From Balanoglossus misakiensis (Eukaryota > Hemichordata), in contig CM082578.2 in the NCBI GenBank assembly GCA_040954595.2, positions 11,222,001 through 11,286,000 on the forward strand: a DNA stretch of 64,000 nucleotides. The letters are read 5' to 3'. Position numbers and translations under genes: made by a program. Positions 1 through 11,328 of this stretch are shown one piece after another. Below the pieces are notes generated by a model. It was not told the DNA's origin, ran no database searches, and saw only the letters and a list, made by a program, of their open reading frames with translations. The first letter of the stretch is position 1; each line of letters starts with the position of its first letter.

Positions 1-129
1 GTGAATAACTTTGCAAATTACTTATTGAAATAAGTGAAATATATGGAATCTCAAACATCAAAGCAAAACCACAATGAAGGTCTACAACAACAAATAGCAT
101 CTTGGAAGAATCTTGAACCCATCACCCAC

Positions 130-3100
130 CTTGTCCCCCATCTTCTTAGTCTGGCCGTATCTGACCAGCAGTCTCCTGGCCTGATAATCCAGGCAATTGG
201 AACAGGACACTAGTTCCCGGAATGCGCCCGATCCCGGAAACCACGCTTCCAGATCAAGCTTTTTAGAGGCTGCATTGTTCAGTTCACCTGAGAAACGCAA
301 ATGCAATCAATAAGGTCAGCCATTCAGGTCATGTCCGAATGGAGCCCATACGCTGTGACCCCTCCAACAGTAATGCCGTTGAACTGCTGCCATGGACAAC
401 AGACTGCTGTGTAATTCAGGATGTAGAAGAATATATGCAGGTGGTTGTACAGTGCATGTGAAGAAACGGTTATCTCAATCACATACCTGAAACAATGTTG
501 ACTATCCTGTAGGGTATTCCCAGAGATTTACAGTACTCTTCGGCATTGTCAATCATCTGGTTGAACATCTCCCATGACTTGCCATCGTTGGGCGAGGTCA
601 GACAAAACTGCTCTACCTGTGAGGAGTGAAGAGCTCCACAAAGTCAAACGAAAGGTACTGTACATATCAGTTTTTTCGAAATAAACTTGCATGGTCATTG
701 TATGGACTCAGACCATGTCTGAAGATTCACACCATCCACAAATTACCTTTTCAAACTGATGGACTCTGAAAATACCCCGGGTATCCCGGCCGTGCGACCC
801 AACTTCCTGTCGGAAGCACGTCGAAAATCCCGCGTAGCAAATTGGAAGAGTCTCTGTCGGTATCCATTCGTCTCGGTGGTAAGCAGCGATTGGTTGTTCT
901 GATGTGGCGATCAGGTACTTTTCTTCGTAGCCGCCCTCGTTTCCTTTATCGCTGCCTTTGCCTATCACCTGCAGAAAGTTGGTGAAGTCCTTCAGTATTC
1001 GAATCACCGGGACGATGGAAATATTTGGACTGTATGTGAATTGAAGAATTCTTTAACTAGACTAAAATACGGGTACGGGGGAAAACAGACCCTTTCTCCG
1101 TCACTCACCTTGTAAAGTTCATCGTCGAACTGACTCAACTGGGCCACCTCCTGCATGACCTCTTTCCTCATGAAGAACGGTGTGTAGAGTGGCGTGAAGC
1201 CCTTCTTGGCCAGCATTCTCAACGCATGCTGTATGAGGGCCTGCTCCAGGAATATAATGGCTCCCTGCAAATCAAAGGGAAGTCGCTTGTTGAACACGGC
1301 CTACATTCCAACTAACAATTGCAAAGTCTTTCTTTCAAGTCAAGAACAGCTGATGTGTTAAAAGAGGACTTACTTTGAGGAAGTAGCCTCGGCTGCCGGA
1401 CACGACAGCTCCTTTTTCTTGCTCCATGCAATCTATCATGTGAATCAAATCCACGTGGGAATACTTCTTTCGGCCCTCTATCTCGCCAAAGGTACGCTCA
1501 ATGCCATTGTCATCCTGTACAGAATAGAGAATAAAAAAAGAGTGAGGAACAGGACTGCACAGTCAGTTTTGGTTGACATCATCGAATAATTTCATTACAC
1601 AACCTTTACTACTCAAATCACACAAAATATATGTAATTTTCAGAAGATATTTTAAGGGTAACAGAATATGCCAAACTGTTCTGTACCATGAGGCTTCTAA
1701 GGAACAGTAATAGAACATTATATTTGTATGCCATTGTTGTACTGTTTATCAACCAGTATTATTGTTCGTGGTTCCATAAAGCTTTTGGAAAATTCACTCC
1801 AGGCACTACAGCCAGCATCAAACAGGAACCCTCGCACTGACTGAAAACCCAAATGAACCTACCTCATCACTGCTAACTGGTACCGACTCGTGGACCAAAT
1901 TTCCGATTTCCTTCAAATTTTCATTTCGAATAGCTTCCATTTCCAGCCTTTCTTTGTCACAGTTTGCAATCTGTTCGTCGACCAGAACTCGAATCTTCTT
2001 GATCTGATTGACGGTCAAATCCTAAAAACAGACAAAAAAGCCATGTATCACAAATATACACATTGAAAAATGTATCTGATGTTACAGATGCACAAAATAC
2101 CAATATCAAGAAAGACTTCTAAAACTTGTTCTTCATGATTGTCACTGCATCTATGATACCTTGTACGTCCGTACGTCACTGAAAATGCCATACCTGGCCA
2201 ACTTATTTTTCATGAGGGGTACCACACAGAATAGTCAAAGCAAGTATTTTTTTCTTACTTTTAAAATCTCGTCGTTCAGGGTTTCAAGTTTTTCCAAGAC
2301 AGCCTGAGGGACTTCTTCCGCAGCATCGCCGACCGGTTCCTTTTTCTGAAAGAGTCAAATAACAACGGTACTTTGAAAAAGCCAACCGGACAAAAATGTT
2401 ACACTCTTAATTAATCATTCTCAAAGTAAAACAGCCTTCTGTATCTGGTCAGAGTGAGTCTGATATACATGTACCAGTACTCCAGAACTTGAATCCAACA
2501 AGCTGAAAGTTTACTGCATAATAAAACACTGTTCCATGGTGGACGTACCAGGACTGAATGAGATTACGCCGTCAACTTTATAAGTCCAAAGGTTTACATG
2601 TGCACCAAATCACCTACATGTTTTTGAGTCCACTCCAGGCATATCAGTCATTTGCAAAGACTGGCTGGCGTCTGTGAATTTACCATAGGTCTATATTTAC
2701 TTACCTTCATTTTATCACCAATGGTTTTGCTGCACAAATTTTTCAGTTTATTCCAATTATCAGCTTGGTACCTCACTGAAATATATTTATAAACAGATAA
2801 TAAATATACATAAAACAAGGTATCACATACTGCCCTGTATAAATGTTACATAAGGCGGATCTTCTTTAAACAATTGCTTAATCACGAGGCGAATTAGAAT
2901 AATTAAAGTTTGCTGTAAACAGTTATACAAAGATACAATAGGAAGTGCCAGACGGCGTGAACCCGCACAGGTCAACTGCGAGGTCATCCAAAGTTCATTT
3001 TCTGCACTTTGTTTAGAACTGGTAGTGGGATGTGGTAGTCTGTAGACTGGCAAAAAAATCGTGAAACTTCATCCAACTCGATTATTGCTCTGTCAGCGCC

Positions 3101-3552
3101 TCATCTGTTCAGTACGCTCAACAAGCACGCAGTCTGTACTGAATCCAAGGACATGTTTCAGCAATTGACACACGACAACATGTGCAAATGCGAGTCCGTA
3201 TGTTCAGGCCGCATCCGCCTACACTCACTGCTCATGGGTTACGTTTACAGACACCATTTGGTGATCAAATACACCGCATAACACTGGTGAGATCCCATAA
3301 TCTAAATGACATTCTGCCAACTACAAAGACACAACACTTTACACGTGAGCAGTCTGGTTGCATATGCTATGAATGATACAGCTGGCAGAGAGCTGAACCG
3401 GAAGGCCTTTACTTACGTTTTCGCCATTTTGTGTCGGCTTCCACTACTTTGTCGACTAACGTTACATCTTTGTACCGTTTAGCCTGGTTTTCTTTTATCT
3501 TGGCTGGGTCTCCACCCTTATCAACCCTGAAAAGATCCAAATCAAGCACCAT
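130..3552 (-). CDS. SARS1: Seryl-tRNA synthetase, cytoplasmic (3' end beyond window)
   Basis: Charges tRNA-Ser (and tRNA-Sec) with serine in the cytosol. Exons in transcript order: 3552-3417, 2775-2705, 2345-2259, 2021-1863, 1514-1374, 1264-1109, 968-747, 616-487, 287-130. Phases agree throughout and give about 420 codons; animal SARS1 has about 514, so the C-terminal exons lie left of base 1. The start MVLDLDLF matches the conserved animal N-terminus, and an in-frame extension upstream is not conserved. Residues 1-160 form the tRNA-binding coiled-coil arm. Class II motif 1 lies in the exon with [12 protein letters not shown] and [19 protein letters not shown]. Motif 2 is in 968-747 ([20 protein letters not shown]). 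Motif 3 (expected in the next exon) is not in the window. Family assignment is certain; exon edges are manual. Confidence 0.95.
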
Positions 3553-3716
3553 TGCACTCGGAATGCGGTTCGCTTTGCAGTACCTCTCTGTGCTACATGT
3601 ACATTCACGGGCAATATGTCGTGGATTACACGCCTTCCTGTATGTGAATGGGGAAGACACACAGACGGGGCATGCGCAGAGCGGCCGTCAGCCCATGTTG
3701 GCTTTCGGCTGTACAT

Positions 3717-5464
3717 GATTGCATCAGATCTTCGACTTGAATAATTTGTTCAACTTTTTTTCTGATGTAATATATTAGATGTTATAAAACGGAAGGAGAA
3801 TCTTTTCGGAGTGGTCTTTATATAAAACAGGAGGTTGTCATAGACTCCCGTGATAACACATTTTTTTCAAAGACGAATAACAAGCTTTCTGTGTCCAAGT
3901 TTTTGTCGTTGTATTGCCTCCTCTAAAGACCATGATGAAAATTGAATATTTTGTAAGAAAAAACAATGTTGAATGTAGCCTAGTACCTACGTGAACCTTA
4001 CAATCTAACCCCTTCGTCTAATTTCTATGTCACGTCACTTACTTCAAACAAATGCTGTGGTGTCGGTACTTAGCTTAGGCCAGATTTGTGAACCAATTCG
4101 ACCTTGAATACGGGTCTATCGGCATTTATTTTGTTCAGATCAGATTGGAATGATCAGGCTACAGCCACTGTGGTGATACTGTGATTGCCACGTACATGTA
4201 CAATGATTTCTCCGACACGGCGGGGTGGTGTGTAGTCTAATAGTCGGAGGGCGGTAGGCCTAATGTTCATTAACAACTGCTTCTGTGCTCAGTCGTAATT
4301 CCGTCGCTGTAAGGCTGCATTCACAAACACCTCTGGAGGGGGGGGCAGGAGAATTGAGGGGGGGGATTTGAAAAAATTGAGGGTATGTAAGGGGGGGATT
4401 TGAAATAATTTAGGGACTGAAAGGGGGGGACTTGAAAACTTTAACGACTAAATATTTATTTTGAGTCCACAAAAATGCAGTTTCGCGCCCTTTATTTTAC
4501 AAAATTTTCTAACGTGGGAGGGGGACACCCCCTCCCACACCCACCCCCTCCATTCATCAACACCTTTCAATCATTGACTGGTTTATCTAGTGTCCCAGGT
4601 CAGGGGACTTGCCCCACCCCATGATAACTTTGAGCCCCGATGGTTAAATTTGTCCTCCCCAACATACCGGTAGTTGAGTTAATTTGCTTTTGCCGGGTTC
4701 ATTAAAATGCAGCTTTGAGCTCTGTATTTTAGAAAATTTTCTTACGTGGGAGGGGGACACCCCCTCCCAAACCCACCCCCTTCAATTCTCGGTTTACAAT
4801 GTCTCCCAACACAGAATACAAATATATGTACTTAAAAAATAAAAACAATGTTCAGTTTTAATACCCACTGATGAGGGGAAACATCAGTTTCAAATTCTTT
4901 TCATGGGAGCGCTGTTTTTCTTTTTACAAGATAGATAGGTGATGTGTTTTGCTCTGTGAAAGAAAATGGGGGGGGGATTTCAAAATTTTGGCAGTTCGGA
5001 AGGGGGGGATTTGAAAATATTGGCAGTTCGGAAGGGGGGGCATGTGAAAATTAGCGGTAAAAAAAATTGAATTCTCCCGCCCCCCCCCTCCAGAGGTGTT
5101 TGTGAATGCAGCCTAATGGATTTAAATTTTTGCGCTCTTTCTCATAAATTGGCATTTTGGAACATTTCCATGTACGAACGATGTACATGTATTCCTCAAA
5201 ATTTCCTGACAACTCTCACCAGCCGCAATAATTACAATAGATTGTACCACCACTCCTAAAATGCAACGACGTGTACCTTAGCCCAGTCACAGCCCATGGA
5301 TACACCTGCGATACAGAGAATGTAGGCTGGCATAACCTTGGTACTGGTGGTGCATATCAGAGAATTAGTTTATGAGTTTTGATTGTTTGATAGTCGGTCT
5401 GCAACACTGACTCGTGTAGATTTTAAGCCAGTTCAAGACTCAACTCGACAACAAGTGGGTGATC
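3717..5464. other. Divergent intergenic region between SARS1 and SLCO
   Basis: About 1.9 kb separates the two start codons, which point away from each other, so this stretch should contain both promoters. I see no clear TATA box. Nearly half is filled by the transposon relic at 4313-5113. No coding signal was found. Confidence 0.5.
4313..5113. mobile_element. Non-autonomous DNA transposon with long terminal inverted repeats, TAA target duplication
   Basis: The left end (GGCTGCATTCACAAACACCT, continuing CTGGAGGGGGGG) is repeated in inverted orientation at the right end (5080-5113), giving arms of about 33 bp. A 3-bp TAA flanks both sides (4310-4312 and 5114-5116), as expected for a target-site duplication; TWA duplications are typical of PIF/Harbinger elements. 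There is no transposase frame. Inside are a direct repeat of about 85 bp (near 4470-4556 and 4701-4787, both with the block GTGGGAGGGGGACACCCCCT) and arrays of poly-G tracts about 32 bp apart next to both ends. Superfamily is inferred from the 3-bp duplication only. Confidence 0.8.
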
Positions 5465-8400
5465 ATGAAAAACGAGAAAGGTAAGTTTCGCCATTTCATG
5501 TTGGAGGCATGTGGCATTTTCTAATCATTTACCAGAGTGTAACCCCACTTTATATTGTCCCAGGAAAAAGAAGTGGTCCTTAAAAGTAAATGTCGTCTTC
5601 AGTTTTTAAGGGCCACTTCAAGTAGTCCGTTTGCGTGTGTTTCGTTCAATGGCAGCTTCGATAAACCATGGATTGGACCCTGAAGAAATGAACCTAATAC
5701 TTATAGATCGTCGTACATCGTATACACATGTACCAGTTGTAAACTCCTGAATCGATTATGGCCTGTCGATCTACAGAGGGCCCGTACGCGTTCATTCGTC
5801 TACACAGAAACCAAAAGACGTCTAATCCGAGTCATCCGACTGTCTGTTGCTTAAATATTTCTCACATAGCCGTAACACTAATACTCTTAGATAACTCCTA
5901 GATCATCTGACCTGACGGGTACTATTTTCGGCCTATCTTCAAAAGCATTTCAAAACGTGGTTTTCATTACTTGTGAAGACGAGAAGTAGAATTGATGGCA
6001 GGGTGGAATGGTTTATAGGGTGAGAACTGGCCAGGGTGATTTACAACATTACAACCGTTTGTAGATTTACATGCAGTAAGCAGAGTCACTGATAAGAAGG
6101 ACGGTTTAACAGGCTCTTCTAAATCAATTGTGACTGTATATGGGATCCCCTAAAAGCATTGAAACAAGAAATCTTGTAGTGACAAACAACTTCAAACAGC
6201 CTGCAATCTGCACAACAACCAGAAGACGCGCGAACAAGGTTTCAATTAAGTGTTCAGCCAGTGTGAGAGAGTTTTCTTGCTTTATTAGGAGACCCACATT
6301 CGATTGGCCAATGCATGTATTCTTGTCGTTGCTCTGCTTTATAGGCATACATCTGCAAAATGTCGCAAAGTCCGATTGTAAAATAGAGTAGTAAAATATT
6401 CTTGACTGGAGTCCCTTTTTAGGTCAATTTTATCACATATCTTTTAAAACTCTGCCTTTAAAGAAGGGTAACGTTGTAGGGACGTCGCCGAATTACATAC
6501 AAGTAGCAGCCGTGGCGGTTTTAGTTCGAAGGATGCTCCTAATATGCATGATTAATTATCTTCATAACGTTTAAGTCAATTCCTGCCTATCACTGATGGC
6601 ATCAAAATTCTCTTCTACATATTAGACGAGAAGAAAAACGGGGAAGCCCTGGCCGAAGACAGCACATTCAATGAAGGGATGCCTCCCAGAGAGTGTGGCC
6701 ACGATCTGCGCATATATGTCGCCTGTCTATACCTTGTCTACTTCACTATAGCATGGGAAAGTACGTTTGGAATCGGCGCCCTAACAACGTTGGAGAAGCG
6801 CTACCAGTTTTCCGCCGCCCAGCTAGGGATTCTGGCATCGATCACAGCCATAGGCACTGCCTGTACCGTTCCGTTTATATCCTACTTTCTGGGAGGTCGG
6901 GACTGCCACCGGCCAAGGTGGGTCGGCGTCAGCGTGCTGGTGATAGCACTGGGCAATATCGTGTCGGACCTGCCCCAGTTTTTCGGTGATTATTACAGGT
7001 ACCCGTCGTCGATGACTAATTATACCACGGGCTCGCTCGGAGGAAGTGGCCTATGTGATGAGCCTGACATGATCAATGCAACGGAAAACGCTGCGTGTCA
7101 GGAAGGTACCGCAGACCAACTTACCACAGAAGGAACCATGGCTTTTTACTTGATATTAATTGGCCAGTTGATATCTGGCGCTGGCTTCGGACCAGTGGCG
7201 ACGATTGGTGTTTCCTACATCGACGATTATGCAGGGAGTAAGTCACCTCTGTATATTGGTAAGTCGGGTATTTTCTATATCCACTGACAACCGACCCCAC
7301 AAGGGGTGCGGCTTGGCCAAATCATGTAAAATGCGTTAATACTTACATGTATTTGTGAAACCATTCTTCTCTAACAAACTTTATGGTGCACAAGAAATTC
7401 AACTTTTATCATGGATTGGAACATTTCTTAGGAATCCCGATCGATTACCATGGGGTTCATTTTAATTTATTCAATTGCAAAGTTGATGCATTGCATTATT
7501 TATTTACTTATTTTTTATCGATTGATTGGTCGGTTGATCGATCGATCGAGTTATCAATCGATTGACTGATTGATTAATCGATTCTATCTGTCTGCCTGCC
7601 TGTCTGTCTTGATATTAGGAATTATTGAGTCTACCTGGGGAATTGGAATGCCTTGCGGTTTTTTTGTTAGCGCCGTCGTACTGTTACTGTATGTGGATTT
7701 CTACCGTGTTGACATGACAACCTTGGAGATAGACCCCAGTGATTCGCGCTGGGTAGGAGCGTGGTGGCTGGGCGGTATCATTGGGACATTCACCTACATC
7801 CTGGCGGCTCTGCCACTCTTCTGGTTCCCGCGGTGGCTCGGCGACGAAAGGCCACGCCCGCCCGCTGTTCACAAGGAAGAGGAGAGCCGCAGTGAAGAGA
7901 CGGCGTCTGCGCTGACAGCAACCAAGGGTACGTGCACGGCGGCATGGCAGTGGCACTCCCAGGAAAAGTGGGCATCCACGCTTGTTCAACAAAATCTTAA
8001 GATATACCTGTTTTCCAGGACCTGTCATACAACACCATTTTAAGTGAAATATTGGAAGAAAATTTGACACTGTGGCAAAACACCCACCGATTTAAGGCAT
8101 AGGGCAGGGAATGGATTTGTGAGTTTGGAGTAACTCGTAGGCTTTCTAATCCTTTCTGTGGCCGTACATGGTTTTAGAATAGGTGCCCCTTTCTTGCTTA
8201 CACGGACTGTGATGATACATGCATGATGAACAGAACAAAACTCGCCCTTCGCTTTCTGACAGCTGGTCTTTCACTTCATTATTTCCAGGACTTTTGAGAG
8301 CGACGTGGTCTTTAATTAAAAATCCTGTTTTTATATTGACGAATCTGGCAGTCACGTTGTCTAGGACGTTCGGTTTCCTCCTTTTCCTTCCAAAGTACTT

Positions 8401-10707
8401 CGTTAAAGATCTTTACTACACCATCACTATGACAAACGTCCTAATGGGTAAGTAACATTTACTATATTTCCTGACGGACCTTTAAAGGGGCGACGGTCAT
8501 CTTCTTATGCCCATGTGCCAAACAGAATTCAAAATAAAAATCTCTCAACGGAAATAGTGTAGTCAATGCTTTCCATTTCAGGGATACTGTGGTTGTTTCC
8601 CTTGGCACCGGCTCGAATAATCACCGGGATTCTCATCAAGAAGCTGAAACTGAGTGTGTACGGCCTGGTGAAGATGAGTATCATCATCACCTTGGGAGCG
8701 TTGTCAATGCTTGTCTTGATGATACCGTTTGGTTGCGAAGGAGAACCGATTGCTGCCTACACTGGGTATATAAACCCCCCTCCTCATACACACCGATCTT
8801 CATATATGTATATATTGATTTTATATTGATTGTCATTTCTCTTTTAACACGTCGGGCGACGGGAATCTAGAACATGTATCTCCGAAAATTGGTCCGGGAT
8901 TTTTGAAAAGATGCTGATCAGTTAAAGATCGGTGAAAAGCAGGACTGGTTAAATCTGCCGATCACACGAGAGTTATCTTGCTTTATTTCTTCTTAGCAAT
9001 CATCCCGACATGACTGTATCGTGTAATGCGGACTGTGGCTGTACCACGGACCATTACCAGCCAGTCTGTGGATCTGACAACTTGAACTATTACTCTCCGT
9101 GCTATGCCGGCTGTCGATCCGCGAACGCTACGGTAAGTAACTATATGCATGTACCTGCTAAACCCGGGTTGTATCATATACTGACCAATATACCTTTCAA
9201 AAACTGCCATTTTGTGGCATTGTGGAATCCGTTGTCATGGGTAACTGCTATATCAATGGAAAACCAAATGCGCACTGATTATTTTACCGACTGGCAGGAA
9301 CGAACCTGTAAGGCTCTTTGAAAAGGTGAATTAGATTCACCGGTACACTTTAACCAATAAATGCCACTATTTACAGGGTTTCATCGACTGTCGGTGCCTG
9401 TCGCAGGGAGACGCACCGTCGTCACCAACGCCATCGGCAACTCACCCAGGGACTGCCTACAGTGGTTATTGCTCCTACGAGGTGTGTCGGTATGCAATCG
9501 TCTTTTGCGTGCTGCTGTTTGTATACTCGTGGTTCAACTCCTCCACTGTGGTTACATCCACAATGATCACCATGAGGTAAGACGGGATCCAGGTAATTTA
9601 GATTAAAAAATGTATTTTGTATTTTTTCGCTTCGGCAGTTCTGTCGTTCAGTGTATCATCATCACGATTTGATAGTTGGGACATGCGTATAGACTTAAAC
9701 TAGAATTAACCAAAAATGCGTTTTATTGACCGTAATTTCTGTCTGTGGTCGATTTTACTTTTTCAGGTCGGTCAGTGAGCATCAGAAATCGTTTGCTTTG
9801 GGTTTCAGTCATGCGATGCTACGATTGCTATGTGAGTATACATGTACTTAATATATTCACGTTTCCATTTTTAAAGACAACTTTCAATCCCCGGTTCTCG
9901 TATTCAATTTAGTTCTATGTTGACATTTGATGGTTAATGTGGTGCAAAGTCGTCGTTTCCCAATGGACTACATGTATTTATGAAGTTGGCGCATTTTCTT
10001 TTCGCCGATAAAGATGCTGCGCCTCTAGTGGCGCTTATACGTGAAATTCTGGGTTTGGTAGCCTAGGTAACACTGAGTTGTCGCGAGTTGGTGCGGCTTG
10101 CCTGGACGATAGGTTCAGATTCAATGTCCACATTACACGTACCTCACTCGCAAATCCTTCCGTTTTCAGCTCTGATTCCGAGCCCCATCATATCCGGCTA
10201 TCTGTTGGACACGACGTGTACTCAGTGGCACACACACTGTGGCCGGCGCGGCGCGTGTGTGGCGTACGACAACCACGCCTTCCGAACGATTATTGTCGGA
10301 ATGAACGTCGTTCTAACTGGAGCGGCGGTCGTCATCTTCGCCGTCCTCCTCGGCTATATTCACCGGAGGAAGAACCTTGGCCGACGAGTGCCGGGGACTG
10401 AAGATGATCGTGACCAGGAGCTTGACGGAGACGCCAGTGATGGGCCTGCTGTCACCCAGCGCTTGTATAAGTTTGAGGTAAGGGTAATAAGCTCGTATAC
10501 TTCCTCGGGCATAAGTCTATATTGATTTACACATTGCTGACAATTTGAATTTTCCCAGGAGGTACAGGTGACAACGTCAAACGTAATCTTCACGAGAGAA
10601 ATAAAACGACGACACAAATTGTTGAATCAGCTTAATGATTTTACCGAACACCTTTATTTACTTCTCAGTTGGTGGAATCGAAGAAGAACAACAACACAGA
10701 TAAGTAA
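5465..10707 (+). CDS. SLCO: Solute carrier organic anion transporter (OATP family)
   Basis: Twelve-helix plasma-membrane uptake carrier for amphipathic organic anions such as steroid conjugates and bile-salt-like compounds. Exons: 5465-5480, 6626-7258, 7619-7927, 8289-8447, 8582-8765, 8997-9132, 9377-9576, 9767-9831, 10170-10477, 10559-10567 (9 bp), 10669-10707; phases agree and give 685 residues, the usual OATP length. Visible landmarks: SYIDDYAG-SPLYIG after the first helices, the OATP signature SRWVGAWWLGG in exon 3, and a Kazal-like extracellular loop in exons 6-7 with PVCGSD and SPCYAGC. The tail after the last helix is basic, then acidic. The first exon encodes only five residues and a split codon. 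The last two exons are the least certain. Subfamily within SLCO cannot be assigned by eye. Confidence 0.92.
5481..6625 (+). other. SLCO intron 1
   Basis: 1.1-kb intron between the 16-bp first coding exon and exon 2. Short frames at 6124-6391 show no family resemblance. No repeat or RNA gene seen. Confidence 0.6.
7500..7610. repeat. Degenerate GATT/GATC and CTGT/CTGC tetranucleotide repeats in SLCO intron 2
   Basis: The intron between exons 2 and 3 contains runs of GATTGATT and GATCGATCGATC followed by CTGTCTGCCTGCCTGTCTGTC. This ends just before the acceptor at 7618 and partly forms its pyrimidine tract. Confidence 0.8.
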
Positions 10708-10834
10708 GAGCTCGTGGACTGGTCTAAGATGGGCTCGGAATTCTTGGAAAGTGTTTGCAGCGCGAGAAGATTACAGGGCTTCGATTTACAATAGCGTCTG
10801 TAGATATGAATTTGTTATGGATATAAATTATGGA

Positions 10835-10840
10835 AATAAA
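10835..10840 (+). terminator. Polyadenylation signal AATAAA of SLCO
   Basis: AATAAA lies 128 bases after the proposed stop codon. The alternative reading, in which the 10559 exon runs on without splicing, would place its stop (10859-10861) downstream of this signal. The signal therefore favours the shorter spliced C-terminus. Confidence 0.6.
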
Positions 10841-11328
10841 GTATCGACAGCATTTTCATGATGTAAGGTGATTGAGTAGTGATTTCAGGACTACCTTCTC
10901 ATATTACTTGTCCAATGTAAGAGTGGAGAAAATCACACAGCAAAAAATGTATATATAATAGGATTAAATCAGATATACAGGTCTGATTCACGTACATGAG
11001 GAACTTTTGTTCTTCAGAACGTGTTGGACTTTATTCGGAAACTTCGTTAAGGCCATTTTAAGCTTTATGTTTCACAGATGTTGATTTTGCTAACGATATG
11101 CCTGAGAGGGTATGTGCTAAAGGTGAATCAAGATCGTATAAAGGTCGGGATTCGAGTATAAACTGAGGTAAAGAGTCGCTTGGTCACGTTTCGCATACGT
11201 GCAAGCATACACCCCTCTACAAATAACACCGCCGTCAGGGAGTGCAACATCACTACCATTTAATATTTATGAGGACAGGTCAGCCACTGGGCGCAATTTG
11301 ATTCGCCAAGTGTAATTCCGGAGAAACC
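10841..11328. other. Intergenic region between SLCO and the first HSD gene
   Basis: About 0.5 kb of AT-rich sequence. It must hold the promoter of the downstream SDR gene. No TATA box or other element is recognisable. Confidence 0.4.

Noticed and set aside
3431-3718. Plus-strand frame overlapping SARS1 exon 1
   Set aside because: Shadow of the SARS1 coding strand; the minus-strand reading matches the family.
6520-6545. GTTCGA-containing stretch as a possible tRNA T-arm
   Set aside because: No matching acceptor stem, D-arm or anticodon arm could be found around it.
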